64,000 nt of DNA. Source: Epithemia pelagica (taxonomy: Eukaryota; Bacillariophyta; Bacillariophyceae; Surirellales; Surirellaceae). The stretch is taken from assembly GCA_946965045.2 (NCBI GenBank), contig OX337229.1, positions 3,348,001 to 3,412,000 on the forward strand. The letters run 5' to 3'. A model generated the notes under the pieces. That model was not told where the DNA came from. It saw only the letters and a program-made list of their open reading frames with translations, and ran no database searches. Made by a program: the position numbers and the translations under genes. This document shows positions 20,440 through 31,830 of the stretch, piece by piece; the first letter of the stretch is position 1, and every line of letters begins with the position of its first letter.

Positions 20440-21231
20440 ATGCCGTTCCTACGAAGACAAGGCAAACAAAAAACCGCAAACAACGAGACAGGAAGAAGCA
20501 GAACGGTCGATGGTGTCCGACGAAAAGACGGTGCGGGTAAAAAGTCTCGGTCGTTGCAATTGCATGACGCCAAGCCATTTAGTGGCGTGTTTGTCAGTGA
20601 ACGAACGCTCACAACCCTCACTCCTCCCACCTCTCTGGCTTCTGTACTATCATCATCATCTTGCACCAGCTCGGAATCCCAAGAATCGGCCCTCATCCAT
20701 TGGAAATCTTCGGGCGCCAAGGGTCATCACCGGAATTCACCACTTATTGCTCCAGACCCTGACCGACTCGACGACACTGATAACAATGACAACAGTAACA
20801 ACACGAATATCGATGAGGCACAACGGCTTGGTATGGCCATGGCGCGATCCAGACATTTACCAGATACCTGGTATTACAGTTCCAATCATATTCTGGTAAA
20901 CCAAGAACGAGCCAAACGTACCGTGGCACCGCTGACACGGATGCGAGGACTGGACGAGATTGCTCGATTCCATGCCCAACAAATGGCGACAACGAATAAA
21001 CTCCATCACTTGGACCTAGAATCACTACGTCATGCACTCAAAGACTTGAATTGCCGACGCGTCGGGGCCAACGTACAACGAGGAGAATCGATTCGAAGTA
21101 TTCATGACGTCATGATGAATGCCCTTTCCAACAAAAACAATATTTTGGATAGAAGATTCACGCACATGGGAATGGGAACCGCCCTTGGACAAGATGGACA
21201 ACTGTACTTATGCCAAATATTCAGAGGATAA
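20440..21231 (+). CDS. CAP/SCP-domain protein without signal peptide
   Basis: A 263-residue protein from ATG 20440. The N-terminal ~130 residues are basic then Ser/Asn/Asp-rich and probably disordered. The C-terminal part is a compact CAP (SCP/PR-1-like) domain: ILVNQERAKRTVAPLTRMRGLDEIA, the helix with FHAQQMATTNKLHH (carrying the family's His), VGANVQRGES (the GEN-type block), NNILDRRFTHMGMGTA and a final YLCQIFRG strand. CAP proteins are usually secreted, but this one has no N-terminal hydrophobic signal, as in several diatom CAP proteins. The function is unknown; sterol or lipid binding is known for some CAP proteins. It converges with the copper ATPase gene, with 92 bp between stop codons. 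Confidence 0.75.
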   Translation: MPFLRRQGKQKTANNETGRSRTVDGVRRKDGAGKKSRSLQLHDAKPFSGVFVSERTLTTLTPPTSLASVLSSSSCTSSESQESALIHWKSSGAKGHHRNSPLIAPDPDRLDDTDNNDNSNNTNIDEAQRLGMAMARSRHLPDTWYYSSNHILVNQERAKRTVAPLTRMRGLDEIARFHAQQMATTNKLHHLDLESLRHALKDLNCRRVGANVQRGESIRSIHDVMMNALSNKNNILDRRFTHMGMGTALGQDGQLYLCQIFRG

Positions 21232-21323
21232 AGAATGCTTCTGCGATGTAATATGTTAAAATAACTGTATCTCAAAATTTTGGTTCATATAGATTGTGAT
21301 CGTTTTCCTTGATCATTTCACTA

Positions 21324-24300
21324 TCATGGAATATCATTGCTTACTTCTTCGATGCGATAGCTTCGGTTGTCGACCACCGCGGTAGTCTCCGTGACTTCGC
21401 TTGTGGAAAGAAAGTCGCTCGAAAGAAGATCTTGCCGCAAGTCATTTCCTCCATACTGATTCGCGTTGCTGTCCCCACGAGACAAATACCAGGAAGCGAT
21501 CCTACTCCGTCTTCTGCTGGTTGGTTCGGGTCGTATCACGTCGGGTGGTGTGTAAAGACGCAACGACAAACTGCTCAATACAACACTCACCGAACTAAGA
21601 GCCATGGCAAGGGCTGCTACCGTGGGGGGTAACCGGCGCTGGACAAGGGGATAGAATGCACCAGCTGCCAAGGGAATACCAAGGACATTGTACAAGAGAG
21701 ACCAAATCAAATTGAGCTGAATGCGACGGAAAATGGCTCGGCTCAAATGTAAAGCAGTGCATACGTCTTCGACGTTGCCCTTGACCAAAACCAAGTCAGA
21801 AGCCTCGGCGGCAATCTCCGCCGCGGTGCCAACAGATATTCCGACATCTGCCTGAGCCAGCGCAGGGGAATCGTTAATTCCATCTCCAATCATGGCAACA
21901 AGTCGATCCTCATCTTGAAGTTTCCGAACTTGCTCCAGTTTGGCGGCCGGCAGAGCCTCAGCGATGACTCTTTGTGTGGGCAAACCTAGCTGCAACGCAA
22001 TCGCCCGCGCAGTCCTTTCATTGTCTCCAGTGACCATCCAAACATCAACATGCATCACGTCACGCAGATACTCGATTGAATCTCTGGCACCCGGTTTCAG
22101 ATCGTCCGACAAACCAAGCAGAAGAACCACCTTTTCATTGACGGCTACAAGAATTGCTGTTTTGCCCATTAACTCCATGTCTTGCATTGCCTTCTCAGCG
22201 CTTCCCGGTACATCGAAGTTACAGATTGCTGCAAACGATCTATTTCCGGCCGCAATCTTCACAGTACCAGATACGACTCCCGAAGCTCCTCGCCCGGTCA
22301 GTGCGCGAAACTCTGTGGGCTCAACAAATGGCTTGTCGCGTAGGTAGCCATCCGGAAGCTTGTCCTCCGCATAGCTCACAACTGCTTTTGCCAGTGGATG
22401 TTCAGATGTTCGTTCCAGGCACCCCAAGAGCCACAGCAGAAGTTCGTCCGTGAGATTGTCGTCGGTATCGACTCTGACAAAGTCTGTGATTGCTGGTTTC
22501 CCCCTGGTCAACGTGCCAGTTTTGTCAAAAATGACGGAGTCAACTTTGGATGCTACTTCAAGAGCCTCTCCACCTTTCATCAATACACCCAACTTTGCTC
22601 CTTGACCCGTTCCAACCATTACTGCTGTCGGTGTCGCCAAGCCCAAGGCACATGGACAGGATATGACCAAGCAAGCAATGCCGAACATTAAGCTGAATGT
22701 CACGGGGTCTTCTCCCAGGTCCTCATACCAAGAAGCAGGTACAACTTTGGACTTGCAAAGGGCATACCATGTCATGTAAGTCAAGAGTGAAATAAGACAA
22801 ACCGAAGGCACGAAAATGGACGAAACGGTATCGGCAAACGTTTGTATCGGTACAGATCGTGTTTGAGCATCTTGAACCAGTTGAATGATTTGAGCCAAGG
22901 CAGTGTCCGAACCCACACCTGTGACTTGCACAAACGAAGCTCCCACTGACGAGTCATGGGCTCCTGATTCATCACTTTCCACGCAAATGGTGCCGCCCAG
23001 CACATCGGATCCACTGGTTTTGAGCACCGGCATGCTTTCACCTGTTACCATACTTTCATCCACCGACATGGCACCAAATAAGACCCGCCCATCCGCTGGA
23101 ATGGACGATCCGCGAATCACCTTGATAACATCCCCTTTCTGTATTTCCTGTATGGAAACGACGGCTTCGGAAAAGGGATCCACCCATGGATTGAAGCCAG
23201 CACTAGGATCCTTCGAAAGTGGAGTCACTTTGACGGCCGTTTTACTTTGAAGTTGCATCAATCTCGTCAAGGCTTCACTGGTTCGTCGGACCGCCGACGC
23301 TTGTAGCCACTTTCCAGCCAAAACAAAGCAAATCAAGACGGCGGAGGTTTCAAAGAAATTTGGCGACATGGAATCACCCGATATGGCGCCTACAACAGCG
23401 TATCCATAAGCCGCCGTCGTTCCTAGCGCTACCAGTACATCCATACCTGCTCGACGACTGCGTAAATTGTAGTAGGTCATCTTGTAAAACTCAAAGCCTG
23501 CAATGAATTGTACGGGAGTGGCCAACAGCCAGAGAATAAATGCTTTGAGTTGCACACTGTGTCCAGCGACGGTGATACTATGATACAAGAATCCGTGGTG
23601 TAGCACGTGGTCGATTCCCATGGTGATGATGAGTATAGGAAGTGTCCCCACAAGACTCCACTGAAAGGCGAGACGTTTCTTTTGCACCTTTTCGGCTTGT
23701 CGTCGACTGATGCGCTGCCACCGTTCTTCCATCCCCTCGCTGATGGTGGGTCCATCAGTGGGTAGGGCTGACTTGGAATGGTGCGGAGGTGCCTGTGGAT
23801 ATTCGACTCGCTCAACCTCATATCCAATGTTTTCAATCGCTTCCGTGATTTCTTCAATCGTCGTGACTTGGCCGTCCCATGTTACATGAGCTATATCGGT
23901 TGCCAATACCACAGAGACCTTTTCCACACCCGATACGACGCCCAGCGCATTTTCAATGGCCTGCGAACACATACTGCATGTCATACCTCCTACATGAATC
24001 TCAGCTTCAATAGGCTTTGGTAGTTCCTCTTGCTCTCCTGAAACCGACAAGGGGTCCATTGTTTTTGTTTTCCCTTCCTCTAAGGTGGAGGACAATACAT
24101 TGATATGCTCGACCGAGTATCCAACAGACTCAATGGCTTCTTGAATTTGAGAAGGAGATATATTCGTGCTCTTGTCCCAGCTCACATTTGCAGAATCCGT
24201 GCCGAGGTTGATAGTTACCGACAGTATCCCCTCTAATTGCCGTACGCTACGTTCGATAGAATTGGCACAATTGATACAAGACATGCCATCAATTGAGAAC

Positions 24301-24584
24301 TCAGCCTCAGCGATACTGGAGCTCATGATCCCAGTTGTCGAAGCAGTCTGAGTCTGAGGCAGAGAAAGTGGATCAGTACCAGAACGAGAAGGGGATCGTC
24401 GTAAGTTGGATTCCTGCACTTGTTGTGGCTGTTGTGTTGAACCATCAACAGTGGAGGAAGGGAGAGATTGGATCACGGACGATGCCAGCGAGCAACAAAG
24501 CTCATCGGTGCATTTACAATCGACGCATTTACATGTCGGTGATCCACAAGCTGGGCAATTTGATCCACCTTGTTCTGATGCCAT
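21324..24584 (-). CDS. Copper-transporting P1B-type ATPase with N-terminal Cys cluster
   Basis: The open frame extends to a TTG at 24677; the first ATG (24584) gives 1086 residues. Eight Cys lie within residues 10-31, resembling a metallothionein-like cluster. Two heavy-metal-associated domains follow, with GMSCINC (CxxC about 103-106) and GMTCSMC (about 203-206). The P-type core is complete: TGES (about 514), CPC in the membrane helix SCPCALGLATP (about 643-645), phosphorylation motif DKTGTLT (about 687), SEHP (about 728) and GDGINDSPAL (about 900). CPC plus HMA domains marks a Cu(I) exporter of the RAN1/CopA/ATP7 class, delivering copper to the secretory pathway or plastid. Which membrane cannot be read from the sequence. 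The C-terminal tail of ~100 residues is hydrophilic. Confidence 0.93.
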   Translation of the reverse strand: MASEQGGSNCPACGSPTCKCVDCKCTDELCCSLASSVIQSLPSSTVDGSTQQPQQVQESNLRRSPSRSGTDPLSLPQTQTASTTGIMSSSIAEAEFSIDGMSCINCANSIERSVRQLEGILSVTINLGTDSANVSWDKSTNISPSQIQEAIESVGYSVEHINVLSSTLEEGKTKTMDPLSVSGEQEELPKPIEAEIHVGGMTCSMCSQAIENALGVVSGVEKVSVVLATDIAHVTWDGQVTTIEEITEAIENIGYEVERVEYPQAPPHHSKSALPTDGPTISEGMEERWQRISRRQAEKVQKKRLAFQWSLVGTLPILIITMGIDHVLHHGFLYHSITVAGHSVQLKAFILWLLATPVQFIAGFEFYKMTYYNLRSRRAGMDVLVALGTTAAYGYAVVGAISGDSMSPNFFETSAVLICFVLAGKWLQASAVRRTSEALTRLMQLQSKTAVKVTPLSKDPSAGFNPWVDPFSEAVVSIQEIQKGDVIKVIRGSSIPADGRVLFGAMSVDESMVTGESMPVLKTSGSDVLGGTICVESDESGAHDSSVGASFVQVTGVGSDTALAQIIQLVQDAQTRSVPIQTFADTVSSIFVPSVCLISLLTYMTWYALCKSKVVPASWYEDLGEDPVTFSLMFGIACLVISCPCALGLATPTAVMVGTGQGAKLGVLMKGGEALEVASKVDSVIFDKTGTLTRGKPAITDFVRVDTDDNLTDELLLWLLGCLERTSEHPLAKAVVSYAEDKLPDGYLRDKPFVEPTEFRALTGRGASGVVSGTVKIAAGNRSFAAICNFDVPGSAEKAMQDMELMGKTAILVAVNEKVVLLLGLSDDLKPGARDSIEYLRDVMHVDVWMVTGDNERTARAIALQLGLPTQRVIAEALPAAKLEQVRKLQDEDRLVAMIGDGINDSPALAQADVGISVGTAAEIAAEASDLVLVKGNVEDVCTALHLSRAIFRRIQLNLIWSLLYNVLGIPLAAGAFYPLVQRRLPPTVAALAMALSSVSVVLSSLSLRLYTPPDVIRPEPTSRRRSRIASWYLSRGDSNANQYGGNDLRQDLLSSDFLSTSEVTETTAVVDNRSYRIEEVSNDIP

Positions 24585-24938
24585 TTTCTTCGTTGTTTGT
24601 CGTCCAACCACACGATCGGAGATCGGAGACGATCTCTCCCTGTAGTCCTTTCTTTTTTCAATTCTTTTCAGAGACAAGATACGGAATACGGATGTCTAAA
24701 CGAATGAGAGCGAATAGGCAGCCGTACAAGGTTAGGGATATCAACAGTGGTACTGGGTCGCTCTTGTAACGCTGAAAAGCAAAAACGTACGACCCGGAAG
24801 TTGAAGTGTTGTGTGGGCCCATCATCAATCCATCGCGATATCCAAAAAATAGATGACGCGTCCCGAGTTGGAGAACAACATTCGAGAAAGCGAACAAGTT
24901 ATCGTCTCGACGTCCATTGTCCATTGCACAAGTAGAAC
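24585..24938. promoter_or_regulatory. Divergent promoter region (Cu-ATPase / UROD)
   Basis: These 354 bp lie between the copper-ATPase and uroporphyrinogen decarboxylase start codons. It presumably carries both promoters. No metal-response motif that I can name is evident by eye. Confidence 0.5.
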
Positions 24939-26183
24939 ATGAAATCGAACGCCCTCCTTTTCCTGGCCCACACCATTGCGGTGGAGAGATTTGGTATTGT
25001 CACCGGATGGCATGTTTCTAGTTTGACACAGCGCAACTCCCCACGAACCGTCCTGGCTTCCGTGGCAGTTCCGACCGAGACGACGTCCGTACGTGGCTCC
25101 GTGAAGGAACATTCTCATTGCCAAGAGCCGGGAGATCGCGACATCCTTGTACGCGCTGCTCGAGGAGAGAAAGTCGAACGAACACCGGTTTGGATGATGC
25201 GACAAGCAGGACGATACATGGCCGCCTTTCGCGCCTATTCCGACAAGATCCCCTTTCGCGAACGCAGTGAAACTCCGGATTATGCCGTCGAATTGTCTAT
25301 GCAATGTCATCGGGCCTACGGAATGGATGGAATTATCATGTTTAGTGACATTTTGACTCCTTTGCCAGTTCTTGGTGTTGATTTTGATGTCGTCAAAGGC
25401 GTTGGCCCCGTGATTTCGACATCGATTCGAACTGTAGACGACGTGAACAACTTGCCCGAGCACACCTTTGATGAAAAGGTGCCTTTCATTGCTGAAATTT
25501 TGAATCGTCTCAGCAAAGAAGCCGAAACTGCCAACACGTCGTTGATTGGATTTGTTGGAGCACCTTTCACCCTGGCCGCCTACACGATTGAAGGAAAATC
25601 GTCAAAGCACTGTTTGGAGGCCAAGAAGCTGCTCATGGCCGACGAAACTGACGAGAACAAGTGTATTTCACTCTTCCTTGAGAAATTGGCCAACATGATT
25701 GGTGCATATGGCTGTCATCAAATTGAGAATGGCGCTCAAGTGATTCAGGTGTTTGAGAGTTGGGCCCATCAGCTTTCACCCTATTGGTTCACCAAGTACG
25801 CCAAGCCGGCGGCTCAAAAGGCAATCTCGATTATCAAAGAAAAATACCCTGATGTTCCCGTTATTTACTTTGCGAATGGCGGTAGCAGCTATTTGGAGCT
25901 TCAACGTGACATGGGATGTGATATGATCTGCTTGGATTGGGCAGTGGACATGGCGCAGGCAAGGACAATTCTTGGTCCAGACGTTCCAGTCTCAGGTAAC
26001 CTTGACCCCTCTGTTTTGTTCGGAACAAAAGAACAAATTGAACAAGCTGTGCGAGAGTGCATCGACAAAGCTGGTGGACCGGGTAACCACCTTCTGAACC
26101 TGGGTCACGGTGTCGTGCAAGGGACACCGGAGGAATCTGTCAAATGGTTGGTTGATGAGGTGAAGCGCTACAGGGGAGATTAG
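24939..26183 (+). CDS. UROD: Uroporphyrinogen decarboxylase, plastid-type
   Basis: A 414-residue single-exon protein from ATG 24939. The first ~65 residues form a signal-peptide-like hydrophobic start plus a Ser/Thr-rich leader, consistent with plastid import (inference). The enzyme starts near DRDILVRAARGEKVERTPVW, with the signature WMMRQAGRYM. It continues with GMDGIIMFSDILTPLPVLG (the Asp that binds the substrate pyrroles), GFVGAPFTLAAY and near the C-terminus NLGHGVVQGTPEE. UROD removes four acetate carboxyls from uroporphyrinogen III to give coproporphyrinogen III, on the route to heme and chlorophyll. The length after the leader (~350) is normal. All signature segments appear intact. 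Confidence 0.95.
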   Translation: MKSNALLFLAHTIAVERFGIVTGWHVSSLTQRNSPRTVLASVAVPTETTSVRGSVKEHSHCQEPGDRDILVRAARGEKVERTPVWMMRQAGRYMAAFRAYSDKIPFRERSETPDYAVELSMQCHRAYGMDGIIMFSDILTPLPVLGVDFDVVKGVGPVISTSIRTVDDVNNLPEHTFDEKVPFIAEILNRLSKEAETANTSLIGFVGAPFTLAAYTIEGKSSKHCLEAKKLLMADETDENKCISLFLEKLANMIGAYGCHQIENGAQVIQVFESWAHQLSPYWFTKYAKPAAQKAISIIKEKYPDVPVIYFANGGSSYLELQRDMGCDMICLDWAVDMAQARTILGPDVPVSGNLDPSVLFGTKEQIEQAVRECIDKAGGPGNHLLNLGHGVVQGTPEESVKWLVDEVKRYRGD

Positions 26184-26496
26184 ACAATTCAGGGGGAATT
26201 CGGACCGTTTTGTTGTACTGAAGACTTCCTCATCCTTTATCTGCCATGCTGACAACCGGAATGCTTTGTTCCAATTGCTGTTCTGTCTCAGCTCAAGCTT
26301 CCTTGCTACCTTCAAGAAGCTTTTACGCACATTTCAAGAAATCCCAAGGCCAACATATGGAATAGAATGTGTCAAACTGTATGCTCTAACAATTTCTATA
26401 TTTATTTCTAGTCTTGGAATTCTGGAATGGGTTCACCCTCTTCTCTCTTTCACATCTCTATACCGTGGTTTGCGCGTCCTTCAAAAAATTGGAAAA
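26184..26496. other. Convergent intergenic region, nothing seen
   Basis: About 313 bp lie between the UROD and thioredoxin stop codons. No conserved coding sequence or RNA gene is visible. Confidence 0.5.
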
Positions 26497-27449
26497 TCAG
26501 GCATCCTGGACCCACCAACGCCTCCGCAAAGGTGTTTGCGATGCCGTATTCTGAGGGCGTGCGGCAGATGTTTTCACCTCAAACGCTCCAGAGAGATTGG
26601 CCTGTGCCGAGTGAGGGGAGAACTCAGCAGGAGGATTTGCCAAAACGGTTTTCTTGATAAGCTCAGCGCCCTGCTCAACCGTGGCAGCGAAATCCATATC
26701 TTTCCCGGAAAGCGTTACAAACTGATTGACAACATTTTCCACCTGACTAAACTTTTTAGCTGGGACAGACACTTGTGCTACCCGACGACCTTTTGAGTAG
26801 AGTTGCACCGTTGGCAGCTTGGTGATACCAAGAGACTTACAGAGGGCTTCGCTTTTGGACCACTCAATGGACGCGATCCGAATATCGTTCTTTTTCACCA
26901 GTTGACCATTGCGGGCATCTACCCAATCGGCTTTCCGCGCAGCAAGTTTCGAGAAATGTAGACCGAACTTTTGACAAGATTTGCACCTATTATTATTTCG
27001 ACGGAACACAATAGTAAGCAATGATTGACGAATGACAAGTATAGGGAAACATATTTTGTAACTTACCACGAAGCATGGAATTTGATAACGCATAGTCGAT
27101 CATCTTCATTGAGGAATTCCAGAAGCTCAGCTTTGGATTCGATAGTACGCGTTCTTGCTACAGCTCCATCTGGAAGCTTTGTTGCCACATCGGTAGTTCT
27201 TGGCCGAGGAGCAGGTTCGACATACCACTCGGAGGATTCGTCCAAATACATGGAGAGTGATGAAGAAGGTCGGAAACTGCCCATCTCATCCAGTCTTCGG
27301 TCCCAGGCTTGTGAGGGATACGCACTGGTCCGGACAGTTCGTTCCAAAATCGGACCTGAAAAAGCCGTAACACATGATGTGCTTATGGAGAGAGCTATCA
27401 AGAAGGCCGCGACAATTGGTGCCACTTTGGTATAGCAGGATGCTGACAT
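26497..27449 (-). CDS. Plastid-targeted thioredoxin-like protein (CKSC active site)
   Basis: Two exons, 27067-27449 and 26497-26986, are joined by an 80-bp intron (26987-27066) that splits the active-site Trp codon, giving about 290 residues. The leader has a clear signal peptide ending in CVTA, followed by FSGP, the Phe-first junction that marks diatom plastid proteins. After a linker, the thioredoxin fold starts at LLEFLNEDDRLCVIKFHASW and continues with the CKSC active site and KFGLHFSKLA. It then has IASIEWSKSEALCKSLGI, the cis-Pro block TKLPTVQLYSKGRR, and a C-terminal helix. The sequence after the Trp resembles the atypical chloroplast ACHT thioredoxins. The Ala-rich, Arg-rich tail is unconserved. 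It is likely a stromal disulfide reductant or oxidant; the target is unknown. Confidence 0.85.
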
Positions 27450-28653
27450 TTCTATTCCAGTTTAATGAATTGAACTCTTTCGTCGTGAAGGTGCAAAGGC
27501 GGTTTTGCTTGACCTTGAGTGCGATGCGGAGGAAATGGGACCATGATTCAGGTTCATCCGTTACATGTATACTCAATACTCAAAGTGTTTGTCGTGTAAG
27601 CAGGAAAGCGAAGTCATCAAAATTGCAGGTCGGAATCCAGTGTTGATACCGTATTCTCATTCTTGATTGTCCCATCGCCCAAATGAGTGTGGATCGCAAT
27701 AGTACGCAAGATGTTCTGTTCGCACAAAGAAGAACAGAACTTGCAGTGTCTTGGTCGGGCTTCTTCACGACCACGACACTTCTTGAGCTGACAATGGAAG
27801 CAGGTCCCAATCAGGGACAGACACCAACGGACAGACATGACATGTCAGGTACATGTCTCGTCTGTCAACTGCCAACTGCCAACGTCAAACGTCAACCGTC
27901 AACTCTCTTGGCGTTGACCAACGGGACACATGGTTACCCAAGCTATAGAGTAGGAGTAACTCAAACCTCAAACTACACTACTCCAAGTTGCTCTTTTCGT
28001 CTTCCAGTTTCCAGTGGATTTGGATGAAGTCCATTCTGAAGAAATAAGCACCATTAGGCATGACTCTTTACATCTTTTCGTATAGCGTAGGATTAAGAAT
28101 ACCCCTAAGGTAGTCCATGATGAGGATGAGGGATCAAGGTAGAGATAGATAGATACTCCTACGGAGGAGGAGAAATGGGATGGTGACCTTAGCTCTCTGC
28201 TTTGCCACTTGCCAAAAGAAGTGCGATTGCAACAAACGTACACCTGAACGTGGGAGCGTTTTACCAGCCCCCAAAAATCCCATTGATCGTCAATGGCAAA
28301 GACCAAAAGACCCTGCTGTGACCAGGAATCGACCGCTCGGTAGTGAAATGAAAAAATGTGACAGCGCTATGTAGGCAATAGCAGCGTCCCAATGGCCGGG
28401 AGCCGGGAGGTCTTGATCATCCAAGTAATCGAAAGGGAGCTCCACCGGAAAACCTACTCTTGACCTCTTCAGAGACGATACACCCACCCTTTCATTACTC
28501 ATCTGCTGCTCGGCTGACATACCAAGAACGCTTTGAACTTGACAATTTGCGTTGTGGAAGTCGCGGTCGGTGGAGTCCTATCGACAAGCACCAATCGAAC
28601 CTTCACTACTAATCCTTCAACCGATCCAAGGTGACTGTTCAAGCATCCCGTAG
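27450..28653. other. Long intergenic region upstream of the CaM kinase
   Basis: About 1.2 kb. At 27869-27905 a short array of CAACTGCCAACTGCCAACGTC-like 7-mers (GTCAACN variants) is present. A candidate first exon for the downstream kinase lies at 28392-28424 (ATG, 11 codons, donor GTAATC), splicing to 28654 in phase 0. No other gene is supported. Confidence 0.45.
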
Positions 28654-30075
28654 TTGACCTCTCCATCCGAGGTGACGCGTCGTACAACGAAGAGCATAGA
28701 CGCAGAACATTCTCCCGAGCTCCGGCCGGAAGAAAACTCCGTAATCATTATCGGTAACGGCGAAATAAGCGACAGCGACGACGAGCAGAGCTTGGACGCA
28801 AGTGCCGCCTTCCTGAGTGTGAGCGCAGGCGGAGGATCCAACGTCGAAGAAGGCGATTTGGAGGACGTTCTGCCAGAGGATATCCTGCCCGAATCGCTAG
28901 ACGGAACGATTGACGATACTATCGATTCTACGAACGATCTGGATTCAACCATTCTATCGACCGCTAGTGATCCAGAGACGGAAGAATTTGCAAAAGCAAT
29001 GTCGTCTTATCACTTGGAGCTTGGGCAGACACCAATGCCGAATTCGGAAAGTGGAATGCGATTCGATGAATTGTACCGCTTAAAAGGCGTACTCGGAACT
29101 GGCGCATTCTCAACCGTACGCGAAGGTTATCATCGCAGCAACGCCGATCTCAGTTATGCTGTAAAATGCATCAACAGAAAGAAGTTGTCAGAAGAAGATG
29201 AAGCTGCTCTGTTAGATGAAGTTGCGATCTTGAAAGAAATGAAGCATGTTCATATCATCCGACTGTACGACTTCTTTGATGAGGCAAACACGTACTACTT
29301 GGTTATGGAGCGCATGCGTGGGGGAGAACTTTTTGATAGAATTGTGGCGAAAGCCTACTACAATGAAAAGGAAGCTCGTGACACTTGCAAAATTTTGCTT
29401 GAGGCAGTTTGTTACATGCACGATAACCACGTAGCTCATCGAGATTTGAAGCCCGAGAATCTCTTGCTTCTGTCGGAAAACGACGACTCTGCTGTAAAGA
29501 TCGCCGATTTTGGATTCGCCAAGAAAGTCTATGACCATAATAGTTTGACGACGCAATGTGGAACTCCTGGATATGTTGCTCCGGAAATTTTGGAAGGTAC
29601 TCCATACGACGAGAGAGCGGATATGTGGAGTGTTGGTGTGATTTTATATATCCTCCTCGGTGGTTACCCACCTTTCATAGAGAGCACACAGCGCGATCTC
29701 TTTAAAAAGATTCGAAAGGGAGAATATGAATTCCATGAAGGTAAGGAGATGTCCTGCAACATAGTATTGTTGTTAACAGCACTGATCTAACATTCTATAA
29801 TTCTCTCAACAGAGTATTGGGGCACCGTCACTGGTGAGGCGAAGGATCTTATCTCTTCATTGTTAACAGTTGATGCGAATCTCAGGCTCAAAGCCGATGA
29901 TGCATTGGAAAATGGATGGATCATGGGAGATGGCGAAAAACTGGCTAAGAAGGATCTGGCGCCGAATCTAGACAAACTGAGAAACTTTAATGGGAAGAGA
30001 AAATTGCGTGCCGCTGTATCGGTAATCATTGCCACTCAACGATTGGAAAACTTGACTAAGGCATTCTCGGAATAG
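28654..30075 (+). CDS. Calcium/calmodulin-dependent protein kinase (CaMK family)
   Basis: Exons 28654-29740 and 29813-30075 join across a 72-bp intron (29741-29812, phase 1). The frame is closed by TAG just before 28654 and the first in-frame ATG is 28999. The acidic N-terminus before that looks coding, so an upstream exon probably exists (candidate 28392-28424). Counting from 28654: glycine loop GTGAFSTV (148-155), AVK Lys 171, HRDLKPEN (262-269), DFG (285-287), the activation segment ending GTPGYVAPE, and DMWSVGVILYILLGG. Exon 2 gives EYWGTVTGEAKDLISSLL, then a basic helix (FNGKRKLRAAVSVIIATQ) typical of CaMK autoinhibitory/calmodulin-binding segments. No EF-hands follow, so it is CaMK rather than CDPK. 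The first ~115 residues are acidic and unique. Confidence 0.88.
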
Positions 30076-30205
30076 AGAGAAGTTATTTATCTGTGTCATT
30101 ATTCAAGCCGAATAGATGACTCTGAGGTTACACAAGGAGTTCTACCTCCGCTAGAGAGGCTACGGACTACGGATATTCGTAGTAGACGTAGGAGTCGGTC
30201 ACTGA

Positions 30206-31420
<1,215 letters not shown>

Positions 31421-31437
31421 TTCCAATAGTTCTTAGA

Positions 31438-31830
31438 TCATATGAAGCAACAGTCACAGTCGAATGGGCACTTGTCTGTTGTTCCTGCGTCGGGCTTGTT
31501 TAGAACATGCGCTTTGAATATTTTTACACCGTCTTCAACTCTTCCAGTATATCCTTCTGCGTTGTATTTCCCTCCTAGACCATCGTCAACCCATCCTGGT
31601 GCAAGGCCTTGATCTTTACTTGATTTCGACTTAGTTCGATGTTTGGTTCGGGCTTTCGAGCCACCGTGTGGTCCGGCCTTCCGTTGTTGAGCTTGATCAG
31701 CTTCTTCTTTGAGTTTAGCCTTTTTCTCATCAAAGATTTGCTCTATATCATCCCAGCCTCGCTTAACTCCAGCTTTCTTACAAGATATTTTAGCGCTCTC
31801 CTCGTTTTTCGAATCAATAGGTTTTGTCAT
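31438..31830 (-). CDS. DUF1764 family protein
   Basis: A 130-residue protein. The frame extends to a TTG at 31866; the first ATG is 31830. The N-terminal half is charged with a helix (RGWDDIEQIFDEKKAKLKEE), followed by a Lys/Arg/Ser-rich stretch. The C-terminus has the DUF1764 signature: GYTGRVEDGVKIFKAHVLN then a TTDKCPFDCDCCF end. The family is widespread in eukaryotes, and its function is unknown to me. The Cys block (CPFDCDCC) suggests metal binding (inference). Its stop codon lies only 17 bp from that of DIM1, so the two 3' UTRs must overlap. Confidence 0.82.
   Translation of the reverse strand: MTKPIDSKNEESAKISCKKAGVKRGWDDIEQIFDEKKAKLKEEADQAQQRKAGPHGGSKARTKHRTKSKSSKDQGLAPGWVDDGLGGKYNAEGYTGRVEDGVKIFKAHVLNKPDAGTTDKCPFDCDCCFI

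Noticed and set aside
29212-29556. Antisense frame opposite the CaM kinase domain
   Set aside because: It is a shadow of the conserved kinase motifs on the other strand.
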